A DNA stretch of 64,000 nt. Source: Tillandsia leiboldiana. Its lineage: Eukaryota; Streptophyta; Magnoliopsida; Poales; Bromeliaceae. The notes under the pieces are model-generated. The model made no database searches. It was not told where the DNA came from and was given only the letters and a program-made list of their open reading frames with translations. The stretch lies in NCBI GenBank assembly GCA_029204045.2, contig JAQNDB010000116.1:62001-126000 (forward strand), written 5' to 3'. Made by a program: the position numbers and the translations under genes. Positions 23,951 through 35,170 of the stretch are shown here, piece after piece. The first letter of the stretch is position 1. The number at the start of each line of letters is the position of its first letter.

Positions 23951-24890
23951 ATCCATGTTGTCTGCGAGTACCCGGATGTTTTTCCCTCGGAGTTATCCTC
24001 TAAGCCGCCGGATCGAGAGATAGAGTTTGTGATTGATGTAGTCCCTGGAACTACATCAATCTCTAAAGCGCCCTACAGGATGGCCCCGGCAGAGTTGAGA
24101 GAGCTGAAGGCTCAATTGCAGGATCTTTTGGATCGAGGGTTCATTAAACCTAGTGTCTCTCCGTGGGGAGCGTCGATTCTTTTTGTGAAAAAGAAAGACG
24201 GATCACTTGTTTGTGTGTGGATTATCGAGAGTTGAATAAAGTGACCGCTCGGAACAAGTATCCTCTCCCCAAGATTGATGATTTATTTGATCAGCTTCAG
24301 GGAGCTACGGTCTTCTCAAAGATCGACCTTCAGTCCGGTTACCACCAACTTAAGGTGAGGGCCGAGGATGTGCCCAAGACAGCTTTCAGGACTCGGTATG
24401 GGCATTGTGAGTTCACAGTGCTACCTTTTGGTTTGACTAATGCCCCAGCCGCTTTTATGGATCTAATGAACCGAGTGTTTCAGCCCTACTTGGATCGTTT
24501 TGTAGTGGTGTTCATTGATGACATTCTGGTTTACTCCCGAAGCTTCTGAGAGAGAAGAAGTTGTATGCCAAGTTGAAGAAGTGCGCTTTTTGGCTTCGGG
24601 AGGTTTCTTTTCTAGGCCACATAGTTTCAGCCGCAGGAGTGGCAGTGGACCCGGCGAAGATTGATTCAGTTCGGGATTGGCCTAGACCCACGACGGTGAC
24701 AGAGGTGCGCAGCTTCTTGGGCCTTGCTGGGTACTACCGTCGTTTTGTAGAAGGCTTTGTGAAGCTTTCTACTCCCATCACTCGGTTGACTAGGAAGGGG
24801 ATCAAGTTTGTGTGGACAGAGCAGTGTCAGCAGAGCTTCGAGGAGTTGAAGCAGAGATTGATTACAGCGCCAGTCCTTTCACTACCAGTC
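23951..24890 (+). pseudogene. G2 reverse transcriptase, frameshifted and deleted
   Basis: The RT opens in the protease frame (EYPDVFPSELS, then PYRMAPAELRELK). The frame is lost near 24205, where about 2 nt are missing beside the CVDYRELNK block. The middle part has KIDLQSGYHQL, LPFGLTNAPAAF and the catalytic FIDDILVYS. Near 24540 about 15 codons are missing and a stop follows. The thumb part resumes as LYAKLKKCAFW, then SFLGLAGYYRRF. The catalytic Asp pair is present, but no continuous enzyme can be read. Confidence 0.9.
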
Positions 24891-25521
24891 ATGGGAGAGG
24901 GATTCGTGATTTACAGTGATGCCTCCCACAGCGGCCTAGGATGTGTGTTGATGCAGCATGGTAGGGTAATTGCTTATGCTTCGCGCCAGCTAAAGGACTA
25001 TGAGAAGAATTACCCTACACATGACTTGGAGCTAGCCGCTATTTTGGCGACACTATCTTTATGGCGAGCATTGTGAGATCTTCACTGACCACCAGAGTTT
25101 GAAATACCTGTTCACTCAAAAGGAACTCAACTTGAGGCAACGCCGGTGGTTAGAGCTGCTAAAGGTTTATAATTTGAGCATTCAGTATCATCTCGGCAAA
25201 GCCAATGTGGTCGCAGACGCCTTGAGCAGGCGAGCGGGGCAGTCTTTGATCTTGTTGATTACCCAGCAGATGCCCCTGAGAGAGCAGTTGAGGTGTTTAG
25301 ATATAAAGGTTGTGTCCCCTGGGGTTTCTGCAAGACTTATGTCTATGGTCTTGCAGCCCACTCTGTTGGACAGGATTAGAGAGAAACAGAGTGAGGAACC
25401 CGAGCTTGTGAGGATTAGAGATCAATTTCAGCATGGTCAGAGTGGGGACTTTTCTGTGGATACAGCGGGAGTACTTAGGTACAGGGACCGCCTTTGTGTG
25501 CCCGGGGACTTAGAGATTTAA
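24890..25521 (+). pseudogene. G2 RNase H and linker, broken
   Basis: RNase H motifs are YSDASHSGLGCVL, YASRQLKDYEKNYPTHDLEL and, after a break near 25060-25076 with missing bases, FTDHQSLKYLF and NVVADALSRR. The first part ends in a stop at 25074. The linker ends at a TAA at 25519. This enzyme would remove the RNA template during reverse transcription. Confidence 0.88.
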
Positions 25522-26799
25522 GAGCCGATTTTGAGGGAAGCTCACTATACACCTTACACCCTCCATCCCGGGGGAACCAAGATGTATAGGGACTTGAGGG
25601 CACAGTTTTGGTGGCGCGGCATGAAGAGAGATATTGGAAGGGTTGTGGCTCACTGTCTAACTTGCTAGTAGGTTAAAGCTGAGCATCTGGTTCCAGCTGG
25701 CAAGTTACAGAGCCTTCCAATACCTGAGTGGAAATGGGATTGTGTCACCATGGACTTTATTATTGGACTGCCGAGGACTCAGAGTGGAGCTGATGCCATA
25801 TGGGTGATTGTGGATCGTTTGACCAAATTAGCCCACTTTCTGCCGATACAGTCGAGTTGGACCTTAGAGAGGTTAGCACAATTATATCTGGATGTGATTG
25901 TGAGACTACACGGGGTGCCAGTGTCGATTGTGTCTGATAGGGACCCGAGGTTCACTTCACAGTTTTGGAGGAGCTTGCAGATAGCCTTGGGGACCCAGCT
26001 TCAGTTTAGCACCGCCTTTCACCCACAGACTGATGGACAGTCGGAGAGGACCATTCAGATTCTGGAGGATATGTTGAGAGCATGTGTCCTGAGCTTCAGC
26101 GGCAGTTGGGATCGACACTTGAGATTAGCCGAGTTCGCGTATAACAATAGCTTCCAGGCGAGCATTCAGATGGCGCCCTACGAAGCATTGTATGGACGGA
26201 AGTGTCGATCGCCTCTATTTTGGAGCGACGTGGGTGAAAGGAAGACCTTGGGGCCAGATTTGCTTGTAGAAGCCGAAGAAAAAGTCAGGATCATTCGGCG
26301 ACATTTGGAGACCGCTCAGAGCCGTCAGAGGAGTTATGCAGACAGAAGGCGGCGAGACTTGGAGTTTCAGGTTGGAGACCATGTTTTTCTGAAGGTCTCG
26401 CCATCTCGGGGAGTTCGCCAATTTGGAGTACGCGGAAAGCTTAGTCCGCGGTTTATCGGGCCATTTGAGGTGCTAGAGCGTATTGGACTAGTGGCATATC
26501 GAGTTGAGCTACCGCCGCAGTTGGCAGGCACCCACGATGTGTTTCATGTATCCACCTTGAGGAAATATGTGTTTGATCCCACACATATTTTGGACTTCAC
26601 ATCCTTAGAGTTAGACGAGGACTTGAGCTATCAGGAACGACCGGTGCGAATTCTTGCTCGAGAGACGAGAGAATTGCGCAACCGGATCATACCTTTTGTA
26701 AAGGTCTTATGGAGTCATCATAAGGAGCGAGAAGCCACATGGGAGCCTGAGGATGAGCTAAGAGTTTCATATCCCCACTTATTCCAGTCGCCCTCCTGA
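25522..26799 (+). pseudogene. G2 integrase with chromodomain-like C-terminus
   Basis: The zinc-binding part (HPGGTKMYRDL, then AHCLTC) is followed by two tandem TAG codons at 25666-25671, in place of the usual glutamines. From 25750 the frame is open for 349 residues. The catalytic residues are D in MDFIIGLP, D in SDRDPRF and E in GQSERTIQ. A GPFEVLERIG segment and then EREATWEPEDELR and PHLF form the chromodomain-like end, thought in this lineage to steer integration to heterochromatin. A TGA ends it at 26797. Confidence 0.92.
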
Positions 26800-26836
26800 G
26801 ATTTGGATTTTTGTGGTTTCGAGGACGAAACCTTTT

Positions 26837-26850
26837 GAAGGAGGGGAGAG
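26837..26850 (+). other. G2 polypurine tract
   Basis: GAAGGAGGGGAGAG abuts the 3' LTR. Confidence 0.9.
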
Positions 26851-29456
26851 TGTAGAGTACTGGAGCTTCGGGCAGTGTGCCGACTCCACGTGGCAGCCTG
26901 GTATTGTGGAAATGCCTTCAGCAGATTCTGTTTATATTTACAAAGAGGTTCGGGTGGTTCTGGAGCGACACGGAAGCGTTTTTGTAGAAAAGTGAGTTGG
27001 CGTCATGTTGAGAGTTGCGGATTGAGCATCGGTTTTATGGTGGGGCTTTTTGAGTGAGAAAAGCTGTGAGCATGTGTATTTTCTGATTACAGCGGAGTTC
27101 GGGAGGTTTCAGACTGCGGCGGAGGCCCCGAAGGCGAAAAGTGAGTTGGAGTTACCTTTGAAGGATTAATTAATTATTTAATTAATTCAATTAATCCTTA
27201 CTTGTTGGTGGCTTGGCAGCTTCAGAGGTGCTGTGGAGTTGGTGGAGCCTTGAGTTGGAGTGGACTTGGCTAATTAGTTGGTAGAAAATTAGTCTTCTCT
27301 CTCCTTTCTTTTTTATTTTTATTTTTTATTTTTGCCAGTTGCTTTGCACTTTCTTCTAATTAATTAAGTAGCCTTTTAAGCTTGCTGCCACCCCACCTTG
27401 CTTCAACTGGTACAGAGTTCATCGAGGGATGCAGAGGGAGGAGTTTGGGAAGGACTTGGAGGGAAGTAAGTGAGATTGTTTTTCTTTGATGGACTTAATT
27501 AAGCTTTTTTTTTATTATGCCAGCTGCTTGCTACCCAGCCTAATTAAGCCACCCTTAATTAAATAGTGCCACCTCGTCACCTGCTCCCTCACCCACCCTT
27601 CATCTTATCTCCTCCACCTACATTTCTTGCTGCCAGAGAAGAAGAAGAAGAAGTAGTAGAAGGAGAAGAAGGTGCGTGCATTGTGGGAGTTGACCGGGTC
27701 AACGTGCGCGCGCGAAGAGCAAATTGAGGTAATTTATTTGATGGAAATTATAAATTTGGATTCGTTGGTTTTCCTCTTGGGTTTTGATGGAATTGAATGG
27801 GATTTTGAGCTAATTTCCATCCTTGCTCCATTCTTGTGCTCTCGGGTAGAAGGCATGCAGACTTGGATTACTGCGCAAATCCGCAACGCTGTGCATTCAT
27901 GCATTCGTGTATTGGAGTGATCAGGCCGTGCAGAATTTTTGTGGTGGCCTAGCTGGGTGCTGTAGAGGTTGTTTGGAGCTCCGTGGATTTTTCCGGGACG
28001 CGCGACAGTGTGCGCGCGCGCGAGAGGCGCAGTTCAGTTTTTCGTCAGATTTCGCCCGTTTCTTCACCAACTTCGGCGCGGCCTTCGGAAAGCATTTGAG
28101 GTGGGTTGGATTTTTTTCCAAAAATCGCGGAATGCCCTCTAATGCTTCAGAACGCACTTTGATCATGTCAAAACTGTATATTTGAGCTGTTAAATGATCT
28201 GATAGTTGCCTAGAAAATTACAGAAAAATTATCTGAACCCCGGAATATTTTTAGTGGACTCTTGACATATTAGGACACTAGACTGTACGCTTAGTTGGCC
28301 TCCTTTAAGCACCTGAACCGTTTTAAAAATCCGAATGCCCGTTTTATTGGAAAATCGACTTTTATAAATGATTTTAAAATGTCGGAGGGTTTTAGTGATG
28401 CTGCATGGGTTCGGGGTGCATGTTCTCTCGTGCCGGGGGGCTGAGGAGATATTTGTTGATTATTAGAGCCATTCTTTGACTTTTTGAGATTTACTAGTGT
28501 CGTTGGGGGTTCTATTAGAGCACTTCAGATTGAGTCGTGGAGTTTACTCCGACCTTGACATGAGAGTGAGTCGTCTGTTCACTGTGTTTCCGATCTATTT
28601 GATCGTGGATTATAGCCTGCTGAGCCTGGATTTATGCCAGTTATGAGATACTTGAGTTCGCGGGGTCGCTCCCCGCGAGCTACGCTCCGGATGCGATGAT
28701 GATACCGAGCCTGACGAGGCTGCGATGTGGTTACTGAGATAGTCCTTGAGGGACACCCTACATAAGACCAAGTCCTGTTTGGGCGTAGTGGCAGTAGATG
28801 AGCGCAGGTTTGCTGGACTGGTCCAAAGAGGGACAGTCCTTGAGATTTGGGTGATATGTGTGAGCGAGTTTCATTGCATGTTCATAGATGAGTATTTTCT
28901 TTGAGCATATGTAGAGGCATATAGCGGTAGATTTCCAGCATTTCATATCTATCTATCTATCTACCTATCTATTCGTTTACCTTGCTTGTGCCTCCGGTGG
29001 ACTTAGTGGGCATACCGTGTGCTTTGAGGACGGTACCCACTGAGAACTACATTTGCAGTAGTTCTCACACCCGCTGCGGTGCAGGTTTTCCTGAGGCGGC
29101 TGTTCCGACTCCTTCCCATGCAGAGTCTTCAGATCGAGGTAAGGGCGTGGCCGGCTAGTCGCTTACCCGAGTCTGTTTAGTAGAGAGGTAGCAGTACCCT
29201 TTTGAGTTTCCACTTTTGTAGAGTGAGATTTTGAGAGATGTTTTTATGTACCTTGAGGACAGCTTGTATCTTGGATTTTATTTACTTTAGTACAGTTGTT
29301 ATGTTTCCTTTTTATAGCTTGTCGTTACTTTTGCTCTGATATCTGCTAGCTATAGATTTATTTGCAGGATAGACGCTTCGTCTGTACGGCAGTTTTCGTA
29401 CAGATGGCGGATCTGTTAGCGAGCCCGGGTCGCAGTTTCGACCCCGGGGCGTGACA
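26851..29456 (+). repeat. G2 3' LTR
   Basis: 2606 bp, nearly identical to the 5' LTR, with one extra A near 29165 and a few substitutions. One substitution (C to T at the second hairpin) converts a G-C pair to G-U. Confidence 0.95.
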
Positions 29457-29461
29457 CTGCG

Positions 29462-30324
29462 GCTGTGGGCTGAGGGCTACGGGTTCTAGGTTTAAAAACC
29501 CTAGCCCTAGCTCGAGTATACATATTTATATATAGGTATAGTGCATTTTGCGTTTACACCCCTCCACGTTTGATTCCTAGGAGTTAAGTCCCTCTCAGTA
29601 GCTCCTAATCACACTTAGGTCCCTCACTAGGCAGTGGCACGTAAATCGAGACATGAAGTATAGGGTTTATTGTGCAAATACCGCATTTTTTTGCCTTATT
29701 TCATGCTTTTCGAGGAGTTTATGTCGTCGAAACGAAAAATTGACTTCACCACGACGTCCGGCTCGACGAGACCTATCAGGTAGCGATTTCTGTTTTTCGA
29801 GAGACTGCCCGGATAAAATATCGGTCCATAAAATACTGTTCCAAAATACAGTTATCGTGCTTTTCGAGATTCGAGGGTCGTCAAACGGAAATTCCGTCGG
29901 TGCCATTGCGTTCAGAACGACGAAACTGTTCAAATTGACTACCTGAAGTGCTATGATCAGTTTCCAGACGGCGATTTGGCGAACGATAGCACTTAGGGGT
30001 ATTTGAATTTTGGTTTTACTGTTCATCACTGTTCATCCACTATTCCCTTTAAGTCGCGGGTCCCGCCCGCTTCTTCGCTGATTTCTGGAAGATCCGACCG
30101 TCGGATCTGAACTTGCTTAATATGGTTTTCACTCGGTTCGGCGAGACGGTCGTGCTGGTGATCTCGGATTTTCAAGATTAGGCTCGGATTGAAAAGCGAC
30201 ATTTTAGCCTCGTAACTGTGCAATTTACACTGCAGGAAAATGGGGGTCACTTATGATTCAAAATTCAACTCGACTTTTATTCCTTCTCTTTCATTTATTT
30301 ACAATAAAAATTCAAATTCTTACA
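29462..30324 (-). repeat. G1 5' LTR, piece 5 (LTR start)
   Basis: It matches 868-1730 of the other LTR copy at about 97-98%. On the minus strand it starts TGTAAGAATTTG at 30324, next to the AT-rich repeat. Confidence 0.88.
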
Positions 30325-30505
30325 GATTTGTATATATATACATTTGTATATAGATTTGTATATATAAACATTTGTATATAGATTTGTTTATATATACATT
30401 TGTATATAGATTTGTATATATATACATTTGTATATAGATTTGTATATATGTACATTTGTATATAGATTTGTATATAGATTTGTATATAGATTTGTATATA
30501 TATAT
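30325..30505. repeat. AT-rich tandem repeat, left piece
   Basis: 181 bp of the same repeat as 62066-64000, trapped between G1 and G3. It shows that both elements inserted into one array. Confidence 0.95.
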
Positions 30506-31169
30506 TGTCACGTCCCGGGTGTAAACCAGAACCCGGGCCCGTCTACAGATCCGCCGTGCACACGGGATTTCCCGCGTACACGAAGCGCCAAACCTGCTCA
30601 TATATAAGAGATAATAATAAAAGAGCAATAAAAACAGAGCTGAACTAAAACTAATACATCTAAGACTGAAGCTGGAAATAAAATACAATACATCTGTATA
30701 AATGATACATCTGTCTCTCCCAGCTCACCAAAATAAATACAACCTGCTGGCAAAAGCCAGTCCCAAATGTAAAAGTACAACCGTCTGAGGAAACATGGGT
30801 ACATCAACAGTTCAGCTAACCCGCTCATCCTGCCTCGAGATCTATCTACTCAGTCGTCCTCTCTCCTCGACCCGCCGCTGAAAGCCCAGCAGCACCCGCA
30901 GAAGACACTGCAAAACAAGGGAGAAGAAAAAGAAGAAAGAAGAATGGGGGTGAGAACTACTAGTAAACCAGTAGCCTCCCCTAGTGGGTAAAACCTCAAA
31001 CTCTGACCCACCCACTAGGTCTACAAGAGGCAAAAAGGAAAGAAGAGTGGTAAGAAATGAACTGCTGAAAAAGGGAAATCTACCACTACTATGCCTCTAA
31101 AACACTGTCCTAGACTGGAATAACCGTATGCAACAATAACCAACCGTCCCAGATGAACCCAATCTGTAC

Positions 31170-31275
31170 CGCCCTCATCATCGGGCAAATAAGCCGCGCC
31201 GATGTGATAGCAAAATTCCTGCTGCCGCTCTCATCATCGGGCAAATAAGCCGCGCCGATGTGATAGCGAAACTGT
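31170..31275 (-). repeat. 63-bp tandem duplication in G3 LTR
   Basis: CTCATCATCGGGCAAATAAG and following bases occur twice. The duplication is also present in the other LTR (about 55284-55390), so it predates insertion. Confidence 0.85.
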
Positions 31276-31467
31276 CCATAACTGTCTGGCCCCGGCCTCC
31301 GGAGGGGAACTCGAGGGGAGCGACCCACACGAGGAAAGCATCACCGGGCAATAACCGTGCCGGTGTTATAAGTAAAAGCAGGACTGGATCACAACTATAA
31401 AGCCCCAGTGGAACACAACCCTCCACTAAAAGAAAACTGATTCCCAATCAGATGCAAAAGTAACCAT

Positions 31468-31735
31468 CCGGTCAATCGCCCAATATCCGCGATTGCCGCA
31501 ATACCCCAAAATCCACGACCAGGTCTCACAACCGACCTCCGGTCAACCGCCCAATATCCGCGGTCGCCGGAATAACCCACCATCACAATCATGTCCCACA
31601 TCCGACATCTGGTCAACCGCCTACTATCCGCGGTTGCCACAAAACCCTCTAGTCCATAATCATGCCCTATCACCAATGTCCTACAACCGACATCCGGTCA
31701 ACCGCCCAATATCCGCGGTCGCCGCCAAAACCCAT
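31468..31735 (-). repeat. Tandem repeat of about 71-83 bp, four copies, in G3 LTR
   Basis: CCGGTCAAYCGCCCAATATC recurs at about 31468, 31539, 31610 (diverged) and 31693. The same array is at about 55582-55850 and a two-copy form is in S2 (about 12268-12385). It was therefore present in the common ancestor of these LTRs. Confidence 0.85.
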
Positions 31736-34194
31736 AATCCACAATCCAGGCCCCGGCTACACTATCCCAAACCCCTGCTCAAACCCGAGCAACAAGAACC
31801 ACCTGACTAACGAAAAGGAGAAAAGAAGCAAACAAGGTTTTTCCTAAGTCAAGTTCCAGCATGAAAGTGTAGCGATAAAAGATGGCCTATCTAGATGTCC
31901 ATACAAGCATGCAAGTGTTCTCAAGGAAACAAAGGAAAAGGTGTCCCATAGTGGTTCCACATGTGTAACAATTAATAGCTCCGCATAGATAAAACCATCA
32001 TGCTAAAACATTATCCAACCACACATGTCTATAGTCCATGTTCCATAATAAAGCATCACTATCCACCTATGCATGTCATAAATTCCTCAAATAGTACCAA
32101 CCACTAACAGGATAATCATATAGTCCAAAATAAATATTCCATTCCACATGCAAGGTTAAACGCTAACATTCTATCCATACAAACATGTACAAGTCCCAAC
32201 CACTATCAGATATCCACAAGCATGCAAGTCCCAATTACAATTATCAATCATGGATGTCCAAGAAGGATCTCTCTAATACTCCTAGTGGGTCAGTCAGAAA
32301 AGAGGGATAAAGCAACCACCCACCTGGACACGCACAATTCCTCAGCTGTAAAACCTCCTCGCTGTCCAATATCCTCTTTTCACGCCAAATGCTCAAACAG
32401 ATAAACTGCCGCGATCGCTGATCACAAATACCCCAAAGCATACACAAGTATCCGAAAAATATGCTGTCCAGAATTCAGTCCCAAAGATGCCCTGTTTTTA
32501 CCGACGAGAAGTGCCCGGAAAATTCCAAGAAAAATACTGTCACGATCCTCGCGACGAACCCGTCGAAACAAGTACCTGCACGCTCAAATCTGAGTTTCCT
32601 ACACTGAGAAACAATTCCGACAAGGAAACCACCCCGAAATAAACTGCTCTCAAAAACTGAACCACAAGGTTATGTAAACAGGAACTTCTCACCTTCGGGG
32701 AAAATTCAGAAAATTCCAAGAAAATTTGGGGATATTCCTCGTGATGTTTAGATGCCAAACGCCTATTGAATCACCCCAATCCGATGCCTGTGCGCGAAGA
32801 TATCGCCGAAACACTGTGGTGCTGTCCAAAACTCCGCCCACGAAAATGGGTCAAAAGAAAGATCGGGAAACTCCAAGATAAACTCGAAAAGAGGGGGAGC
32901 TCAAAACACAAAGATCGAAGCCCTACCTGTCGTGAGTCCAACGGCGCAAGAATCGCCTCAATCGGAGGTCGGAGTAAGCCGGGGGAGTCCTCGCACCAAA
33001 ATGCGACGAAGAAGATCACAAACGAACGAGCGTCGTGCCGCGCCGTAAAAATGGTAACCTCGGGATGCGTGCCGCAGAAAAGTCCTGGAATCTGCAGATG
33101 GATCTGGCTCTGGGAGATGAAGAGATCTCGTGAAGGTGGCACTGTGAAAATCCGCGCAGAGAAGAAGTTCTTCAGTGCTGAACAGGGGCCTATTTAATGG
33201 CTGGGAAAACAATCCACTTAATTCCCAATATATCCCAAGTTTCGGGCGCAGGCCCACTTTCGGGCGCCCGAAAGCCCCACGGGCCGGCCCGCGACGAGCG
33301 CCCGAAACGCCTGGGGAGCGCCACGTCACCCCGAACAGCGGACAGCCAGTCCCGCCACTCGCGGGGTGCCGCGTGGCCGCTCCCCGGTCAACACGGGTGG
33401 TGGCGCCCGCGAATCAGCGGGCGCCACGTGGCCCGCAATGATGACCCGACCAATCCTGGCGCTCCGGCTGGCACGCCGCCTGGCGCCCTGATGCGCACGC
33501 GCCCCGAGGCGCCCCGGTGCGCCTCCGTGGACCCCGCCCCCGTGAGCCCACCAACCGCAAGGCGCCACGTGTCCCGCCGGTCCATGCACCGCGCCCGCCT
33601 GCTCCGTGGTCCAAGTCCACTGCACCGACCAATCCCAACAAGCCACGTGTCCTACCCCTGGTGCACGACGGCCCGTGGACCGCGCGCCTGCCCGCGCGCC
33701 CGCGCGCCTGCCCGTGCGCTGCCCACGCCCGCGCGCTGCCCGTGGCCGCTCCGCCTCCTGCCCGAGCCCGTCCGCCGTGCTCCGCCGCTGGCCGCCGCCG
33801 CCGCCGCTGCCCGCCGGCGGCCGGAGTTACTGTTCCGGCGTGAACAGTAACCAATGCGCAAAATATCAAGTAGATAGTCCATTTTGACCGTTTTCACGCG
33901 CTGAATCCGAATTTGATGTCCATTTTGCCAAATTCCAACTCCAAAATTTGCCGAAGGCATCCGGAAAGTTGTTCCTTGGTCCAAACTTCGCGCTGAGTCT
34001 ATTTTTAATATCCGCCTCACGCAAAACCACTTCTAAAGATCCGACGGAGTCCACTGATCACCCACGTGATCCATTAAGCCCGAAGTCCGCCACTTGTGTC
34101 CAATTGGTGCACAAACACCTCCAACACACAGTACAGGCTCCCCATATGTCACCAATGACTCTACCACAGCTCTGCAGAGATCCAGGTCATCACA

Positions 34195-34206
34195 TCCTCC
34201 CCCACT
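34195..34206 (-). other. G3 polypurine tract
   Basis: The minus strand reads AGTGGGGGAGGA and abuts the 3' LTR. Confidence 0.85.
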
Positions 34207-34581
34207 AAAAGAAAGTTTCGTCCTCGAAACTAAAGTTATTCCTCAATCCGGAACCTCAACCAAGTAGAGGGGGTAAATATCCAATCATCCACCACTCAAG
34301 CTCCCAAGGCTGTCTAATACCTCCTCCAGAGACGCGATACAACCCTCGGGTCTCTAACTAGAACAAAGTAGAGGCGGGCATTCCAGAAAACCGCACCACC
34401 TCATCCAAGTACAGCTGGGCTAACCGCTCGAGCTACCAAGTAGCCTGCATCGGTACCGGCATCCGCTCCTCCCAGGGCCCCGATAATCCAACCACAAGTC
34501 CATCGGCACAAAAGCTTGATCCCAATACCTCTGTACTCCCAAGGTATCCAATATAAGTCCCCCAACTGATCACGTAGACTC
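34207..34581 (-). pseudogene. G3 integrase remnant
   Basis: The minus strand, near 34440, reads ARAVSPAVLG in one frame and, in another, RLAQLYLDEVVRFSGMPAS. The latter matches the G2 integrase segment RLAQLYLDVIVRLHGVPVS. Downstream is a tail resembling FEDETFF before the purine tract. Everything between has decayed. The rest of the element continues beyond C1 at 52899. Confidence 0.75.
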
Positions 34582-34813
34582 TGATCTGTTACGGAATTTG
34601 AGTTGGCGTAGTTTCGTGAAAGTTTCAAGTCTTGAAGATTGAAGGTGAAGAAAGTTGGATCATTTAACTCAATCTCAAGAAAGAAGAATTCAAAAGGATC
34701 AGGTATGTTTAACTAAAGATTTTGTGTGATCCGAATACTTCTTGTAGTGTAGAAACACTTGGAAGAATCTTTCATTGCATAAAAATCAAAAACTGGACTT
34801 GGGACATGTTCAG

Positions 34814-35098
34814 GATCCGGATCGGGTTGTTCAATCCGGATCCCGAAGGTGGTTCGTTCATATACCAGTTCAATCCGGATCGTAGCCTCTCTTGATCCGG
34901 ATCCCGAACACTGAGTTTACCATTTTCCTTGAACGATCCGGATCAGGCTTCGCAATCCGGATCCCGAACGTTGATGTTTGGTGAACTGTATGAACGATCC
35001 GGATCAAGCACTTCGATCCGGATCCCGAACCTTCGTTTTTCTGGAACTACCTGACTCGTTACGACGATCCGGATCACAGCTAATCCGATCCGGATCGC
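34814..35098 (+). promoter_or_regulatory. C1 palindrome array upstream of the LTR TATA box
   Basis: Ten copies of ATCCGGATC, in pairs spaced about 20 bp apart with pairs repeating every 60 bp or so. The second member of each of the first four pairs continues CCGAA. The array lies 65-350 bp upstream of the TATA box. It is a candidate enhancer. No binding factor is implied by the sequence alone. Confidence 0.75.
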
Positions 35099-35162
35099 CG
35101 TCCGTAAAATTTCCAAAAATGGTAGGTTTTTGATTCTTATCTCCTTCCTAGGGTTTCTAACC

Positions 35163-35170
35163 TATAAATA
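35163..35170 (+). promoter_or_regulatory. C1 5' LTR TATA box
   Basis: TATAAATA in the context CCTATAAATAGACCC. The same motif is at 52129-52136 in the 3' LTR. It is the likely start region of the genomic transcript. Confidence 0.8.

Larger units (their letters stand above)
19265..29456 (+). mobile_element. G2: complete Ty3/gypsy chromovirus-type element (10.2 kb)
   Basis: It has LTRs of 2605 and 2606 bp, a primer site, gag-pol, a purine tract, and ctgcg at 19260-19264 and 29457-29461. I counted about eight LTR differences (around 0.3%), so it inserted recently. Domain order is gag, zinc knuckles, protease, RT, RNase H, integrase, then a chromodomain-like end. This order, with the tRNA-Met primer and long LTRs, fits Tekay/Del. 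The polyprotein carries several stops, two deletions and frameshifts, so it is not autonomous. Confidence 0.95.
1..30324 (-). mobile_element. G1: minus-strand Ty3/gypsy element, left end outside window
   Basis: The order read on the minus strand is 5' LTR (30324 to 4087), tRNA-Met primer site, decayed internal region, purine tract, 3' LTR (1730 leftwards). The same roughly 1.7 kb lies at 1-1730 and, split by insertions, at 10873-30324. I counted about 38 differences over this stretch (around 2%), so it is older than the elements inside it. G1 hosts T1, S1, S2, S3 and G2. Its right end abuts the AT-rich tandem repeat, with gattt as the expected 5-bp target duplication. The matching left copy is outside the window, so the duplication cannot be confirmed here. 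Confidence 0.85.
30506..34194 (-). repeat. G3 3' LTR
   Basis: Plus-strand TGTCACGTCCCGGG to GGTCATCACA. It includes a perfect-looking hairpin at 30556-30581 (GTGCACACGGG with CCCGCGTACAC) and tandem segments. The frames at 33175-33850 are GC-rich LTR sequence that recurs in the other LTR. I see no domain in them. Confidence 0.93.
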
